NCBI GenBank assembly: GCA_028023455.1
Contig: JAQFVV010012398.1
Coordinates: forward strand, 9,820,682-9,884,681
DNA length: 64,000 nucleotides
Source: Epiperipatus broadwayi
Lineage: Eukaryota; Onychophora; Udeonychophora; Euonychophora; Peripatidae
Direction of reading: 5' to 3'
The stretch's first letter is position 1; the number at the start of each line of letters is the position of its first letter. A program made the position numbers and the translations under genes. This document shows, in pieces, positions 1-12,035 of this stretch. The notes beneath the pieces were generated by a model. That model did not search any database, had not been told where the DNA came from, and saw only the letters and a list, made by a program, of their open reading frames with translations.

Positions 1-449
1 AACGGTCATATAATTTCAACCGAATTCTGTTAGGTTTAAAAAACAGTGGGGCAGGATTAATACAATGCCTTGACCAAATATTATCTGAAAAAATCAAAGG
101 CTTGATTACGATGTACGTGGATATCATTTTAGCCTCAGAAAGTGTAAAAGAACACTTCAAACATTTGAAGCTGCTATTCGATGAATGTAAAAATAAGGGA
201 ATTAAATTAAATTTAGGCAAAAGCCATTTGTGGGACACATAATTAGTGAACAAGGAATATCTCCAAATTCAGAGAAAATCCAAGTTAAACAAGATTTTCC
301 AAGGCCAACAAAGAAGACATAAAATCTTTCCTCTGATTATATATTTTTTTCAATCTGTTCTATAAAAATTTTTCCTCAGACATGGAGTCCTGTTACAGTT
401 ATTAAGAAAAGTTAAAAAATGGGTATGGGAAGAGCAACAAAAGTGCAGT

Positions 450-1071
450 TTGGAAAATGTAAAAAAAGGTTTCTTAAAGGAAGTCATGCTGACATACCCA
501 GATTTTAGTAAACCATTTGTGGTACAAATGGACAGCAGTGGAATCAGATTGGGGGCCACATTATTCCAGGTGCTTTTCTTTGTAAGTCATTTATTAAATG
601 GGTCAGAGAAAAATTATACTGTAACCGAGAAGCTTTAGCGATCGTGTGGTCCTTTAAGAACTTTAGGCAATACTTAATAGGATCGCAGGTGAATTCTTCA
701 ATCATAGTTTTCTCACAAATAGTAGGCTGATCCGATGGAGACTATTCTTGCAAGAATTCAATTATAGTATACAGTAATGCCCAGGCAAAGACAATATGGC
801 AGCAGATGCTTTAAGTCACTACCCGATAAAACATCAGCCAAAACATTTAAAATGTAATAATGCATACATAGCAATGGTGGCAATACATCAAGATGAGGAG
901 ATAAAAGACGGTTTGCAAAGGCTAAGAGAGTTGCAAGAAGAGGATGCAGAATGTAAACAAATAATATATTATTTGTGCTACCAATCTATAGATAGACCTA
1001 TAAACAATACACTATGGAAAAAAATGATATTGTTTAAAAGATGGACTTTTGCAGCACAAAATGAGAGATAG
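450..1071 (+). pseudogene. gypsy RNase H region (broken)
   Basis: Translation from 450 gives the RNase H start (YPDFSKPFVVQMDSSG), then loses the frame near 638. The tail resumes at 796 with AADALSHYP, the usual end of the gypsy RNase H/tether, followed by the linker to integrase. In cells this domain degrades the RNA strand of the RNA-DNA hybrid during reverse transcription. The catalytic segment corresponding to the TDH motif is not intact here. It is clearly homologous to 48,494-49,675. Confidence 0.8.
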
Positions 1072-1077
1072 TGACAC

Positions 1078-1900
1078 ATGCTAATCGTTCTTCTGATGGT
1101 CATGCGGAAACATATAATCAAGAAAATACATGAAAAGTATGGATATTGTGGGACAAACAAACCTAAAGGATGGATAGGTAACTGGTTTTATTGGCCAAGA
1201 ATGTACAGGAGTGTCTCAAACATCATTGAGAGGTGCACCATGTGTGCAAAAACCAAACCCCTTAACATGTCGAATGTGGGACCATTGAGACCCATATCGG
1301 CCTAACAGTTTATTGGCCATAGACTTTTATGGACCCCTACCACAGTTTAATCGAAAGAAATATCTGGTTGTGACCTATGACATTTTCTCCAAGTTTGTGG
1401 TGGTCTACCCGGTGGCGCAAGCTGATGCTAGACAGACTATACGGGTCCTTCAACATCAACATTTTCGAGATGTGGGAATCCCAAAACAAATAATGTGGAC
1501 CATGGAACACCCTTTATGTGTGAAGAATGGAAAAGATGGACAGAGTGTCACAAGATGACATATCCTCACTTCAATTTGCAATCTAATCCCTGTGAATGAA
1601 TCCTGAGGGAATTGGGATGCTTATCCCCATGGTTACTTCCAGAATAATCATCGCAGATGGGTGAAGGAGGCAAAGAGAGTCGCTGACATGATAAATTGGT
1701 CAAAGAATGAATCAACAGGGTTCGAGCCCATTGGATTCCATAAGGAAAGAATGTTCCATATCCATTCAAAACCATCTTACCGGTTAGAGCACCATATATT
1801 GACAAAAAAAGAGATGTTGATGAGTCACGCCGTAAGCTTAGAAGGATGGGCAATACAAGACAAAAGAGACAAGGAAAGGTCAAATGTGTGTTTAAGTTAG
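1078..1900 (+). pseudogene. gypsy integrase zinc-finger and core (broken)
   Basis: The HHCC zinc-binding domain is visible (paired cysteines in CTMCAKTKP near 1,235), followed by the first catalytic aspartate in AIDFYGPLP at about 1,313. The second catalytic aspartate block (normally SDNGxxF) is replaced by unrelated residues near 1,495, and frames change several times up to 1,900. Integrase inserts the cDNA into host chromosomes; this copy cannot be active. Confidence 0.8.
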
Positions 1901-2082
1901 GGGATGAAATTATGGTGAGGGTAAATCCAGTAAGCCATCCACAGAAAGGAATATATAAAAAATTTCAACCAATATATGAGGGGCCTTATAAAATCATAAA
2001 AGAGTATGGAAATAATGTATTTGAGGTCGCTCAAGGGTCAGAAAAAAAGAAACATTCAATGCTCGATCCTTGCAATTACTAA
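1846..2082 (+). pseudogene. gypsy integrase C-terminal GPY/F module
   Basis: A 78-residue frame with the module typical of the integrase C-terminus of gypsy elements: FKLGDEIMV, then YEGPYKIIKEYGNNVFEVA (the GPY motif), ending at a TAA. The equivalent in the second family copy is at 47,444-47,665 (-). It marks the 3' end of pol, so a 3' LTR would be expected soon after, but no repeat partner is in the window. Confidence 0.75.
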
Positions 2083-4010
2083 AAAAGGAAATTTAATAAA
2101 TAATATGGCTACATGAGAATATGGAAAGATGAACTTCAATCAAAATAAAGCAATGGAATTTTATAGTATTTATGAATTTAGATTTTAAAATGAAAATGCT
2201 CAGAATATTTTAGTCTCATGGGAGGGATGGAGATAATGTACTGAGGTACATCATGACCGAATGTGTAGTATTCTTTAAGAGTAAAAATATTTAATAAATT
2301 TCATCTTTAAAAATAAAAACGGAAAAAATTAAAGTAAAATAAAAGTTTTAAAAGTTGAAGAAAAACAAAATTAAAAAACAAAAGATTAGGGTAGGGGGGT
2401 TTATTGTTAAAGAAAAAAACGATTTTAAAAGGAGGGTAAGATTTATTTATTTTTTTAAAAAAATAAAATGAAATAAAAATGATTTAATATTATTTTTAAT
2501 TAATTCGTAATAAAAGTAATAAAAAAAGATGGAGTTCGTTTTGTCTTATAATAAAAGGATTAAATGTGTGTATATATATAAAATTTTGAATAAAGAAACG
2601 AAATAGAAGCCCAATCAGAGTGAAGTCAAATGTATGAGGGATCCACAAGATAAAAAAAATGCTGGATATAAGCAAACTTTGTTATTGTTAAGATGTTCTT
2701 TTTCTATATTCCATTTTTTCATTCCATTTAAAAATATTTATAGAATCAAAATTCAGATTCATTCAAAATCATTCAATTCAAATTAATCAATTTTAGTCAA
2801 AATAAAAATTTAGAGTCAAAGAATCAAAATAAAACTGTAGAAGTTATTATTTGGACAAAATAATGCATTGCTGAATCATCGTATCATGCAGCTGGCTGAA
2901 GCCTTCTCTGCAGCACCATCAGCAGATAGTTTAAAGGACAAACCATGTTCGAATGAAGTTGAAAGAACAGCGGAGTGTTCATGCCAAGATCCACGAGTGT
3001 CATATAACACTGTAAATTTTGAAAAGATTTATGTGGAGTTTAGCACTATCCAATTAGAACAAACATTCTACAGAAGCTATATTTTGTCATACTCATATCA
3101 AGTCAGATTCAAATCCTAGGTAATGTTCCATTTTCCTATTCTCTAATTCTTGATTTTTAAGCCATGATAAATAAATAAATAAAAACTTTTAACTTTATGA
3201 ACTAGTATCTTGAAGATATAAATTATATTGGCTCCATTGTTCGACCTTTTATTCAGAATCATTAATTATGTGTATGTGTGAATTTTAATTTAATATGTTC
3301 TGTATACTTTTAGTTATTTATAATATATTAAAATATTTATTCAAATGAAAAGAGTGTGCTTGGTTGTATTATAAAACAAAACAATTGTTTTTAAAAAAAA
3401 AAAGATTTAAACTGTCATTGAAATATTTATGTTGATAGATGAACATATATATTTATGATGAGATAATATTTTTAGTAAAGTGGGAATTGAAAGACTTAAT
3501 TGTTATTGAGAGGTGATTAAGTTACAACTAAAAGAATAAGGGGTATTTTTTTTTAAAATAAGGATTTTTTTTTGAATGACACCAAAGTTTTATCATATGG
3601 TAAATTTTCATTATTATCAAAAATAGAATTTTAGAATAGGCGGAGATTTTTTTTAAGGCAGCTACAACTCAATGAGCTAGTTAGGATTTCAGGTACTAGA
3701 TTCATTGCTGGTCGAGTAAACATGTTAATTACTCCATGATTAATTGGTGCCTAAAGGGTTTACCTCAAAATAAATAAAGTGTTTAGTTGACCAGTGTTTA
3801 TTTTAGTAGCTGAGTGTTTATCGTATTGGAAGCTTGCTGCCAATGATATTGCTCATTCTACCTGAGAACCAAAAACCTTTAGAGATTGAATAATTTGTTA
3901 ATGAAGGAAGAATAATAATGTATTTCTATTGTTATTATTAAATAAAATAAAGAAAGTGGGTGGTTCAATATATATATATTAATTCTAATATTTTCACGGA
4001 TAAAAGACGT
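2083..4010. other. no gene recognised; AT-rich
   Basis: Very AT-rich sequence with poly-A/T tracts and small purine-rich stretches. An 83-codon frame at 2,868-3,119 has no recognisable domain and I do not call it a gene. The 3' LTR of the preceding gypsy copy may lie here, but I cannot define its ends. Confidence 0.5.
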
Positions 4011-4285
4011 CATATTATTATTATTATTTGCGGGATATTCCGTGTAGTGAAAAAGCTAAATGCTGATGTTTCAGTAAAATATCAAGTACCTTCCTTAGAG
4101 TGTTCTCTTTACGCTCTAAGGAAGGTACTTGATATTGTACTAAAACATCAGCATTTCAGTACAATATTAAGTGCCTTCCTTAGAGTGTCCTCTTTACGCT
4201 CTAAGGAAGGTACTTGATATTGTACTAAAACATCAGCATTTAGCTTTTTCACTACACGGAATATCCCACAAATAATAATAATATG
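4011..4285. mobile_element. palindromic MITE / foldback element
   Basis: About 275 bp that reads nearly the same on both strands. The terminal inverted repeats begin CATATTATTATTATTATTTG at 4,011 and end at 4,285 with the complementary sequence, and continue through a conserved GGATATTCCGTGTAGTG block. The interior holds two tandem copies of a hairpin built on TACCTTCCTTAGAGCG and its complement. No coding capacity. A non-autonomous DNA transposon is the likely origin. The flanks are TA-rich, so a target duplication cannot be read with certainty. Confidence 0.8.
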
Positions 4286-4694
4286 ACATATATATATATC
4301 CAATATACTACATTATATTATAGACACTATTCTTCTCTAATATTTATTTAAGTAAATAAATATTTATTTATTTAAAAACTTTATTTTTTTATTTCAACTT
4401 TATTTTTATACAAAATTTTATATTCATTCTTCCATTCACTTTATATTTTACATATTTTAATATTGATTATTCATGTACTCATTTTATATTTACATATATA
4501 TGTTAAGCTTATTCTAAAATATCTTTAAAAACTGCATTGTTATTCCTTTGACTTTTATATTTAAAAAAAAAACAACAACAAAAAATTGTAACAATTTCAC
4601 AAATTATTAATAAATAACATTTTTCTTTAAGAGTGTAGTTCATTATAAAGAATATATAATTTTCTGCAACTCTTTAACAAAATTTAAAAATTGC
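4286..4694. other. no gene recognised
   Basis: AT-rich spacer between the foldback element and the Penelope-like element. I see no coding, RNA or repeat structure beyond homopolymer and TA runs. Confidence 0.5.
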
Positions 4695-4747
4695 AAAAAT
4701 AACTTCTAAAAAGAAATAATTAAACTCAGGTGCTTACTATACATGTA

Positions 4748-5213
4748 TATAATTTTAATGCGCAAATACGCGCACAACAACCGAGCTTCATCAGGATTAA
4801 ATAACAATATATTATAAAGTCAAAATAATTATAATATCTAAAGAATAATGCCCGAGCGCTTTCAAGAGAACTTAGCTCTCATAATCATGGGCAACAAAGA
4901 ATAAGCATAGCGTGTTGGTATATGCTAAAATATGCTGATATATGTAAATTAGTTGAAAATAAATGCGTCAGCTCTAAATGATCCATTTCTTAGAGATTTT
5001 GTAACACGCATCTTTCCTATTCATAGCCTTATCATCAATAGCAATAAAACATGCTTCTTTAACTTTTCTCTTAATGTCATTTCTCTCCCTGCAAACTATT
5101 CTTGCATTTTTAGGTTCACATGCATGTCCAGCTGATTTCTGATGTATTTCAAATATTGAGTTGCAATTTGGGTCTACTTGGGCCTTATTGTAAGAATATC
5201 TGTGCTGGGATAG
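4748..5213 (-). repeat. PLE left inverted arm (466 bp)
   Basis: Reverse complement of 6,136-6,601, including a backwards copy of the last ~80 codons of the GIY-YIG domain. The identity looks close to complete by eye, with isolated differences (for example one at the GIY-YIG part near 5,148). It ends exactly where the RT fragment begins. Confidence 0.92.
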
Positions 5214-5247
5214 AAATAGGTCCATTGATATAGTAAAAGAAGAGCTT

Positions 5248-6375
5248 ATGAACAACGACGTGGATCAAAAAAAGATAGCTTTCATAATTGATTTCTTAAA
5301 ATGGCTTAACAACAACATTGTGGCAACATTCAATAATCAATGTTACCAAATGAACGATGGATGGCCGATGGGATTACCCATGAGCGGTATCATCTCAAGT
5401 ATCGTACTTAATTATTTTGAAAAAAGTATTATTCCTAAATACGAACAAACACTTAAGTTAATTGTATACACAAGATATGTTGACGACCTTTTCATCGCTG
5501 CTACTGAAGAAATTATAGATAAAATTAAACAGGACATACAAGACAGGACGCAGCTGAAGCTAAACACAGAAATGGAAGATCGTGAAGGGAAAACTAAATA
5601 CTTGGATATGTATGTGCAAAGAGAAGATCAATGACTAAATTATACAATGATTATAAAACCAATAGAAAAAAGAGGCAATATTCAACCTACTTCAAACACG
5701 CCTTCTATTCATAAATTAGCTGGTTTAGCGTCTTTCTTGCATAGGAATGAGCAACTTTGCAGATTTGAATCAGACAAAAGAGCAAACTTAATCTTATATA
5801 GAAACGATTTATTAGATTTCGGCTTCAAGCATTACACAATTGATAGGAAGATTAGACAATTTTACAGTAAATTAAACAGCAATGTTATTAAGCAGCAGAA
5901 AAATAGAATTTTGTTACCATATATTGCAACTACCCATAGAAAGTTTTACTCAGTGTTTAATAAAGAATTTCAACTAAGCTTTCATACACCCCCTAATACA
6001 AATAGAATTATTAATAACACCAAAGACATTATAACACCCAACAAAACCTCTCAAGCCGTATATAATATTTCATGTCCAGAAAATAACTGCATGGCATCAT
6101 ACTATGGGGAAACGAAAGCAACTCTTTCTACAAGACTATCCCAGCACAGATATTCTTACAATAAGGCCCAAGTAGACCCAAATTGCAACTCAATATTTGC
6201 AATACATCAGAAATCAGCTGGTCATGCATGTGAACCTAAAAATGCAAGAATAGTTTGCAGGGAGAGAAATGACATTAAGAGAAAAGTTAAAGAAGCATGT
6301 TTTATTGCTATTGATGATAAGGCTATGAATAGGAAAGATGCGTGTTACAAAATCTCTAAGAAATGGATCATTTAG
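5248..6375 (+). pseudogene. PLE reverse transcriptase (partial) + GIY-YIG endonuclease
   Basis: One open frame from 5,248 to 6,375 interrupted by a single in-frame TGA at 5,632-5,634. The RT part shows GLPMSGIISS (motif of the RT B block) and the catalytic YTRYVDD at about 5,465-5,490. A linker follows, and then the GIY-YIG nuclease: a CPENNCMASYYGET block near 6,075, downstream R..QH residues, and a KKWII end. The RT copies element RNA and the endonuclease nicks target DNA. The N-terminal RT fingers are absent, so this copy is truncated as well as carrying a stop. A related decayed copy is at 10,685-12,035 (-). Confidence 0.9.
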
Positions 6376-6601
6376 AGCTGACGCATTTATTTTCAACTAA
6401 TTTACATATATCAGCATATTTTAGCATATACCAACACGCTATGCTTATTCTTTGTTGCCCATGATTATGAGAGCTAAGTTCTCTTGAAAGCGCTCGGGCA
6501 TTATTCTTTAGATATTATAATTATTTTGACTTTATAATATATTGTTATTTAATCCTGATGAAGCTCGGTTGTTGTGCGCGTATTTGCGCATTAAAATTAT
6601 A
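6136..6601 (+). repeat. PLE right inverted arm (466 bp)
   Basis: Natural 3' end of the element: the end of the GIY-YIG frame up to the TAG at 6,373 and about 225 bp of 3' untranslated sequence ending ...GCGCATTAAAATTATA. It contains CCTGATGAAGC near 6,554, the start of a hammerhead-like core, but no matching GAAA half. Confidence 0.92.
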
Positions 6602-6614
6602 AAAATAACTTCTA

Positions 6615-7086
6615 TTTAATAATAAAATGCTTAAGTAAACATTAAAATAAGATATATTTTTTCTTTTCAAATTTAATTGTATTTACCAATTTTGGTTTTG
6701 AGGTGGAGATATGTAGATTTTCCAATGTTTTAAAATTTATTAATATTATAAAGACACCAGAAAATAATTCTTCTTAAATAGAATTATCACCAGTGTAAAT
6801 TAATTTCTATGCATAACATTGGTTTTTTATTTTATTCAAGCCACAGATATATATGTAGAGCTTTTTTTAAATCCATTATTTTTTCATGCATAAAATTATG
6901 CTAAATTTTATTTTTTTTTCATTTAAAGATTTAAATGTTGTTAAACTTTCAATTTCAGATAAACAAATTTTTTAAAATATCAATATAAAATATATATATA
7001 TATATTGAAAAATTTCCTTTTTTATATACTATTATTTCATTTAAAATGTCTATTATTGGAACTTTGGCCCAATTAATTACAAGAAA

Positions 7087-7150
<64 letters not shown>

Positions 7151-7969
7151 CTGCAGATCCCTGTTAAATATTTTAGCATATCTTAATTTTTTATATAAAA
7201 CAACTGATACATTTTAAAAATTTTAATTTCATTATAAACAATATTTTCTTTTAAGACAGTTGTCTAAAAACATAAAACTTATATTGTATTAATGATTATA
7301 CATATATGTATATTTCTTGCTTTCTTTTACTGGATTATTTTTCAATTTTCTGAATAAATTTTTAATTAGATAAAAATAATAATGGTCAAAGAAGATTAAA
7401 TTAATGGAAATATTTTATTGTTGTTGATAGTAGTAGTAATAATAGTAGTAATTGTAATAGTAAAGAATGCTGATCATGTTATGTGAGTTGTAATAGTAAT
7501 AGTGATCAGCATTTGCTCTCAAGCAAATATGGCCATTCCAACTCCATGATAAAAAATAGAAAAAAAGCAACTGTAGAAATAAATTTTGTGATAACTACAT
7601 AAACTGGTCTGTGAATCACAAATAAATCACATTTTTCTGTTTATTAGATATTTTGTGATGCTGTCTTAACTTTTTTCTATAGAAAACATTGCATTTTTCT
7701 AGAATGTCTTTGAGATAATAATTTTAATTTAAACATGTCTACTTCTCTCACAAAATCATTTTCAAGTTCACCATAAAATATCCCTTTTAACAAGTCAAGT
7801 AATGTTAATTCATTTTACATGTCCAGTTTAATGTATGATTTTAAAATATCATATAACAGAAAATTGAAGAGCATATTAATTAGTTTATCTTGTCATTATA
7901 TTTTAAAATTTTTATAAAGCATATTTAAATAAAACTTTTCTAATGATATTATATTATATCAATAGTTTA
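6615..7969. other. no gene recognised; CA/TA microsatellites
   Basis: AT-rich spacer. Compound microsatellites lie at about 6,985-7,006 (TA) and 7,087-7,151 (CA then TA, twice). GTA/AAT-type triplet runs occur around 7,425-7,465. The short frame across the microsatellite is an artefact of the repeat. Confidence 0.6.
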
Positions 7970-8245
7970 ATTTCCATTTCATAAATTGCTAAAATAACAG
8001 CTCTATATACAATTACTTCATTTACAATAGTTATTTCTCTGTGATGAAATACATTATCTTTTAACTTATGAGAACCATCAGCAGCACATTGGATTCTGTA
8101 CTGCAGCCCAGCATCTAAATCTACCTTTCTATTTGTAAAACTACCAATATATTTAAATTGGCTTACAGTCTCTATTTGATAACCATCAAAATTGGCTGAA
8201 TATTTTCTTTCATTGCTGGCTGATAAGCTTGAGTTTTTTTAAACA
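7970..8245 (-). pseudogene. LINE reverse transcriptase remnant (C-terminal RT)
   Basis: Read on the minus strand from about 8,240 the translation runs DGYQIETVSQFKYIGS, then a D-L-D...YRIQCA segment and HKLKDNVFHHRE, to VIVYRAVILAIYEM. This is the conserved region after the RT catalytic box of RTE/Jockey-like non-LTR retrotransposons (V..F.YLGS ... RI..A ... VYRAVVLP.LLYG). No start or end of the element can be defined and no longer frame remains. It is a fossil fragment. Confidence 0.75.
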
Positions 8246-10684
8246 CTATTTATTAATATATTGCATTTGAAACATGATATAATTACAGTGTTATGTTTAA
8301 AAAACCATGATTGCAAAAATGTCTTTTATTTTAAATTGTTTGAGAATAAAATAAAACTAAAAAAAAAAACATTTAATTTCAAGCATGTAGTATAAAATAC
8401 TATGCCAGATTTGTAGCTAGTCATTAATCAGGCAATATAATCACAAAATCAGCATTTAGATAGAGAAAAAACCTCTTTGCAATTAAGAAAGTCAAAATTA
8501 GTTATTTATTCACACTCAAATTAACAAAATACATAATTTAATCTAGCAAAAACAGACAAATATATATGATCAGAAATTATATAAAGAAAATATGGAAATT
8601 TTTATGATTTAATAATATAAATTTAAAACATGAATTAAATATACTAAACATTATCTGGAGAAAAATATTGAAGGATAAAAAAACATTTATGGTCTTCAAT
8701 TAATAATTTTGAAAAAATGTAATTTTTTTGGCGAAACTCTGTTCATTTTATAGATGTTGTGTGTTTTGATGTAATGTTAAAATGACAGACATTTGAGCTC
8801 AGGATCCATAGTCATAAATTAGTTCTATTTCTGCAAGTGCTTGAATATCTTATGAACAAAAAAGCATCCAATTATTTTAATTATTTGATTGGAATTGTCG
8901 AGCTTATCTTTCATTAGAGTATTCAAACTTTTTACATATTCTCAAGCAATTACCCATATGATTACACATGTGTATATTTATGTAATACAATTTCAAAATA
9001 AGACCTAGTGGTTGATTATATTGAAATGCCAGTCTTTTTCATCAGTAATTTTCATGAGGATAATCCCATAAACTTAGATATAAAAAAATTTAATCATATA
9101 TAGCAGACTAACATCTTTTTAAGAGAATTGTGCTAAATTTGGAGAACGTATATTTAGTTTCCTGATAAAAAATATTTACAAACTTATATGCAAATATTTA
9201 TATCAAAAAGACTCCCAAAACATTGTAAAGGGCAAAAAGAGGACATATATGATTAATGTATTGTAATATCCTGTCTATAATTTTTCCATACCTGTTAAAG
9301 CAGAAAGATTAATACCATAGTCCAGGCATGTCCAATATGTCAATTGCAAAGTCTCTGGAAGTAGACTACGTAATTTCTTTTTTTTGTAAAATTTTCATCT
9401 AATTTATTTTAATATAATTCTAAAACAACAATTTTCTTTTCTTTTCTTGAAATTTTTTTAAAATTCAGGACCAGCTTTAGAAAATAATTTAAAATTGTAA
9501 TTTAATAAATATTTTATAAAGCAACATGGATAAATTATAATATTAGAGGAGCTGATGTAATTTAACTTTTAGTCTGATGAATTTTCTTATTGGACAGATT
9601 GAGTAAAAATTGAGTGATTTGATTTTTAAATACTGATCTAGCCAGTTTCTTTTCTGAAATATATTAATGTACAATAATCAGAATTGTTTTAATTTAGCTT
9701 CTAAAAATTGAATTATTTTACATTCAACTTGATTAAATCTAACAAAAAATTTAAAATAATGTTAATAACTGGAGAAAAATATATGGAAAATAGACTGCAG
9801 TAAAACAAAGAAATTATATTTCAACCAATGATTATGTGAAAATGTTGGTGATTTCTTGTGTCTTAGAATTATGATAGCTGATTATTCACTTCTGTTGTTT
9901 TTTCTTCATCTAAAATTAAATATTTTAACTAAAAATCTAAATCCAGCCACATTATTAGCTAATATAGTGTAAAAAGTAATCATAAAATCCAAAAATATTA
10001 GTGAAAAATAGTTGTGTTTTGGGTATCATTGAATGACATTGATATGCAAATAGTGGTCAATGTTATTCACTTGTCATGAATAGTGGTACAGTGCTATTCA
10101 TTTTTCCTTGATTATTATTCTTGTAAAATTTAAAAATTTATGAATCAAAGTTTATATTTAGGTAAATTAATATAAAAACTTAATTATGAATGTAAAAAAT
10201 TACGAGAAATATATTTATGTTCAAAAGCATAAAACATTTTGGTTTGATTTCTGACTCTGGCAGTTAGAAATGTCTGGAGAACAACAGCTGAAGATGATAG
10301 TCAGTGCTTTGCAGCACTTTATAAGGGAAAAGAAGCAGAACTATATACAACAGAAAGCAAATCAATTTTTTTGCAAAAAATACTGCCAATTGGAATTAAA
10401 ATTGAAATACCAATAAAGCTACAAATTTACAATAAAATAAGTGAAAAATAGTAAAAATGAAACCAAAAATGGCTGATAGTTGGCACAAAAATTTCCTGGT
10501 TTCCAGTTTGGAGCCCTGAAAAAGATGTATTTGTCTTCAGATACACTTTCACCAAAAAAAGTCACCCCCAACCTCTAAGTTTGGCCACCCTGCCATAGAC
10601 AATATGTAATATTCAAATAAGCAAGTAAATAATAATTATATTAAGGTAAAATTGGTATAAAATGCATTTATTAATCTGCTAAGT
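8246..10684. other. no gene recognised
   Basis: About 2.4 kb of AT-rich sequence without convincing coding potential on either strand. Probably decayed repeats. I see no RNA gene or array. Confidence 0.5.
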
Positions 10685-12035
10685 CAGGCTTTCGATACAG
10701 AGTATCTTTGTCAAAGCATGACTGAAAGGAAATTAGCAAAATGTATCCACATTTCCACCTGTATACAGAGATAATTAAACTGGGTGTTAATTTTAATGAA
10801 TTTGCATGATTACATGTATAACAACTAAGTGCAAATCAATGAAGTTCCATCTATGTTGACAAACTAAATGAGCAGGGCTTGTTGAGGGGAATGCTAATGG
10901 CTCTAATGTTTATCACATTAACAGAAATGATTATGTGCTAAGTTCCCTTAACTTGCCATTTCCTAAGATTGCTTTTGAAGCAAACAATCTTAGCAGTAGC
11001 GGGTTTAAAAGAGTGGCCTGTAATCTTCTCATGGTCAATGAATACTGAGTTTTACAAAATGTTAGACTTAACTCTGTTATATAGGTAGATGTGCTGAGAT
11101 ATTCTAAATTTCAAATTAGCATGTATTTCACCATAATATCTACTGGTGCAAGACAGATGTTACTGATTTATCTTTAGACTTTTTGATGAGTCTGTTGAGG
11201 GATAGAGGGCATCTAAAGCCAATATTAAAGTCTTTAGATAGAATTGCCTTTTAATTTTGAATATATGATGACAATATATGGCACATCCAAGGCTTAGACT
11301 TGGGAGACCTATTATATTTATGTCTATTATTGAATTTCTTTATTCAGTATAGCAGCAGAATAGCCAATATTAATTAAGTCTTTCTTGTAAGATTCTAAGT
11401 TATTTTAGTTTCTCAAAACATTTATTAAACTAATTAATATGGATGATAAATTACAAATATGGAGATGAGTTATGGAACTAACATTATTGAGTTAAACAGG
11501 GTTAGGTATTTAGTGGTTAAGTTCTTTGTTAACTTTATTAGAGAGTCTGATATAGCTTCCATGTCTCTTGAAAAATGAATGTTGTGGCAAGAGTTTTGTC
11601 TCTTTGTTTAATTTTCTCTATGCTCTGAATAAATAATGAGTTTTCATCTGGCTTGGGATGTTGGTATTGTGCCTTGCACCTTACAATCCAAATGGCATAG
11701 GTGATGAAAATTGACAGCCTGATTGTAGGAATATCTCTTCCACGAATGCATTCTTTAGATTCTAAGTTATTTTAAGCATCATCTATAAATGTACAGAGTT
11801 TAGAGTTTCTAAATAAAAAGGTGTTAAAGCTGGCTATTTTATATTAGAATGGTATAGATTCTGGATATAAGTAACCCCTAATGCCAAAAGGCTTGACAAT
11901 CATTGAATAGTCGATGGTATGGATTTGACTTGTCAATTTCAGATAGAGGTATTTTGGCGGGGGTGGGGGAACAAAAACATCATCAACATATCTAGTGTAA
12001 ATTATGTTCCTGAGAAAGTTAATAATCAAAAAAAC
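10685..12035 (-). mobile_element. decayed Penelope-like element
   Basis: Minus-strand fossil of a PLE. The RT catalytic motif is at 11,950-12,029 (NIIYTRYVDDVFV) and the GIY-YIG domain at about 10,920-11,145 (YYGEIHANL, R.SQH, then GHSFKPATAKIVCF). Stops occur within both. The GIY-YIG part is clearly related to 6,090-6,300. The 3' end near 10,688-10,720 carries a hammerhead-like core (stem GATAC/GTATC followed by GAAAG). The 5' limit near 12,035 is approximate and no flanking duplication is recognisable. Confidence 0.8.

Larger units (their letters stand above)
1..2082 (+). mobile_element. Ty3/gypsy LTR retrotransposon, decayed pol fragment
   Basis: Fragment of a pol polyprotein entering from the left window edge and ending with the integrase C-terminus at 2,082. 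Read across frames it carries, in order, an RT palm remnant (a YVD motif near 110-125), RNase H (about 450-1,071), the integrase zinc finger and core (1,078-1,558) and a GPY/F-type C-terminus (1,846-2,082). Stops and frameshifts break it repeatedly, so it is dead. The same peptide motifs recur in the better preserved element at 45,094-61,900 (for example the RNase H DSSG segment and the integrase AIDFYGPLP segment), so the two belong to one family. No LTR could be identified on either side, and the 5' part lies outside the window. Confidence 0.9.
4695..6614 (+). mobile_element. Penelope-like element with inverted 5' copy of its 3' end
   Basis: Retroelement bounded by the 14-bp direct repeat AAAAATAACTTCTA (4,695-4,708 and 6,601-6,614), a plausible target duplication. 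After the left repeat come 39 bp of non-repeated tail. Then 466 bp (4,748-5,213) form the near-perfect reverse complement of the element's last 466 bp (6,136-6,601). Between the arms lies the coding part on the + strand: C-terminal RT, linker and GIY-YIG endonuclease. The 5' part of RT is missing, because the inverted arm joins directly inside the RT palm. Inverted terminal copies and a short extra tail are known for Penelope-like elements. The near identity of the arms suggests a fairly recent insertion. Confidence 0.92.

Noticed and set aside
2868-3119. 83-codon open frame with several cysteines
   Set aside because: No recognisable domain, no neighbouring gene structure, and length compatible with chance. 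Not called a gene.
6548-6595. Possible hammerhead ribozyme at the end of the 4,695-6,614 PLE (CTGATGAAGC)
   Set aside because: Only the CUGAUGA half is present. No GAAA half follows at stem-loop distance.
6955-7179. 74-codon frame rich in Tyr/Ile/Cys/Val
   Set aside because: It is a translation of CA/TA microsatellites.
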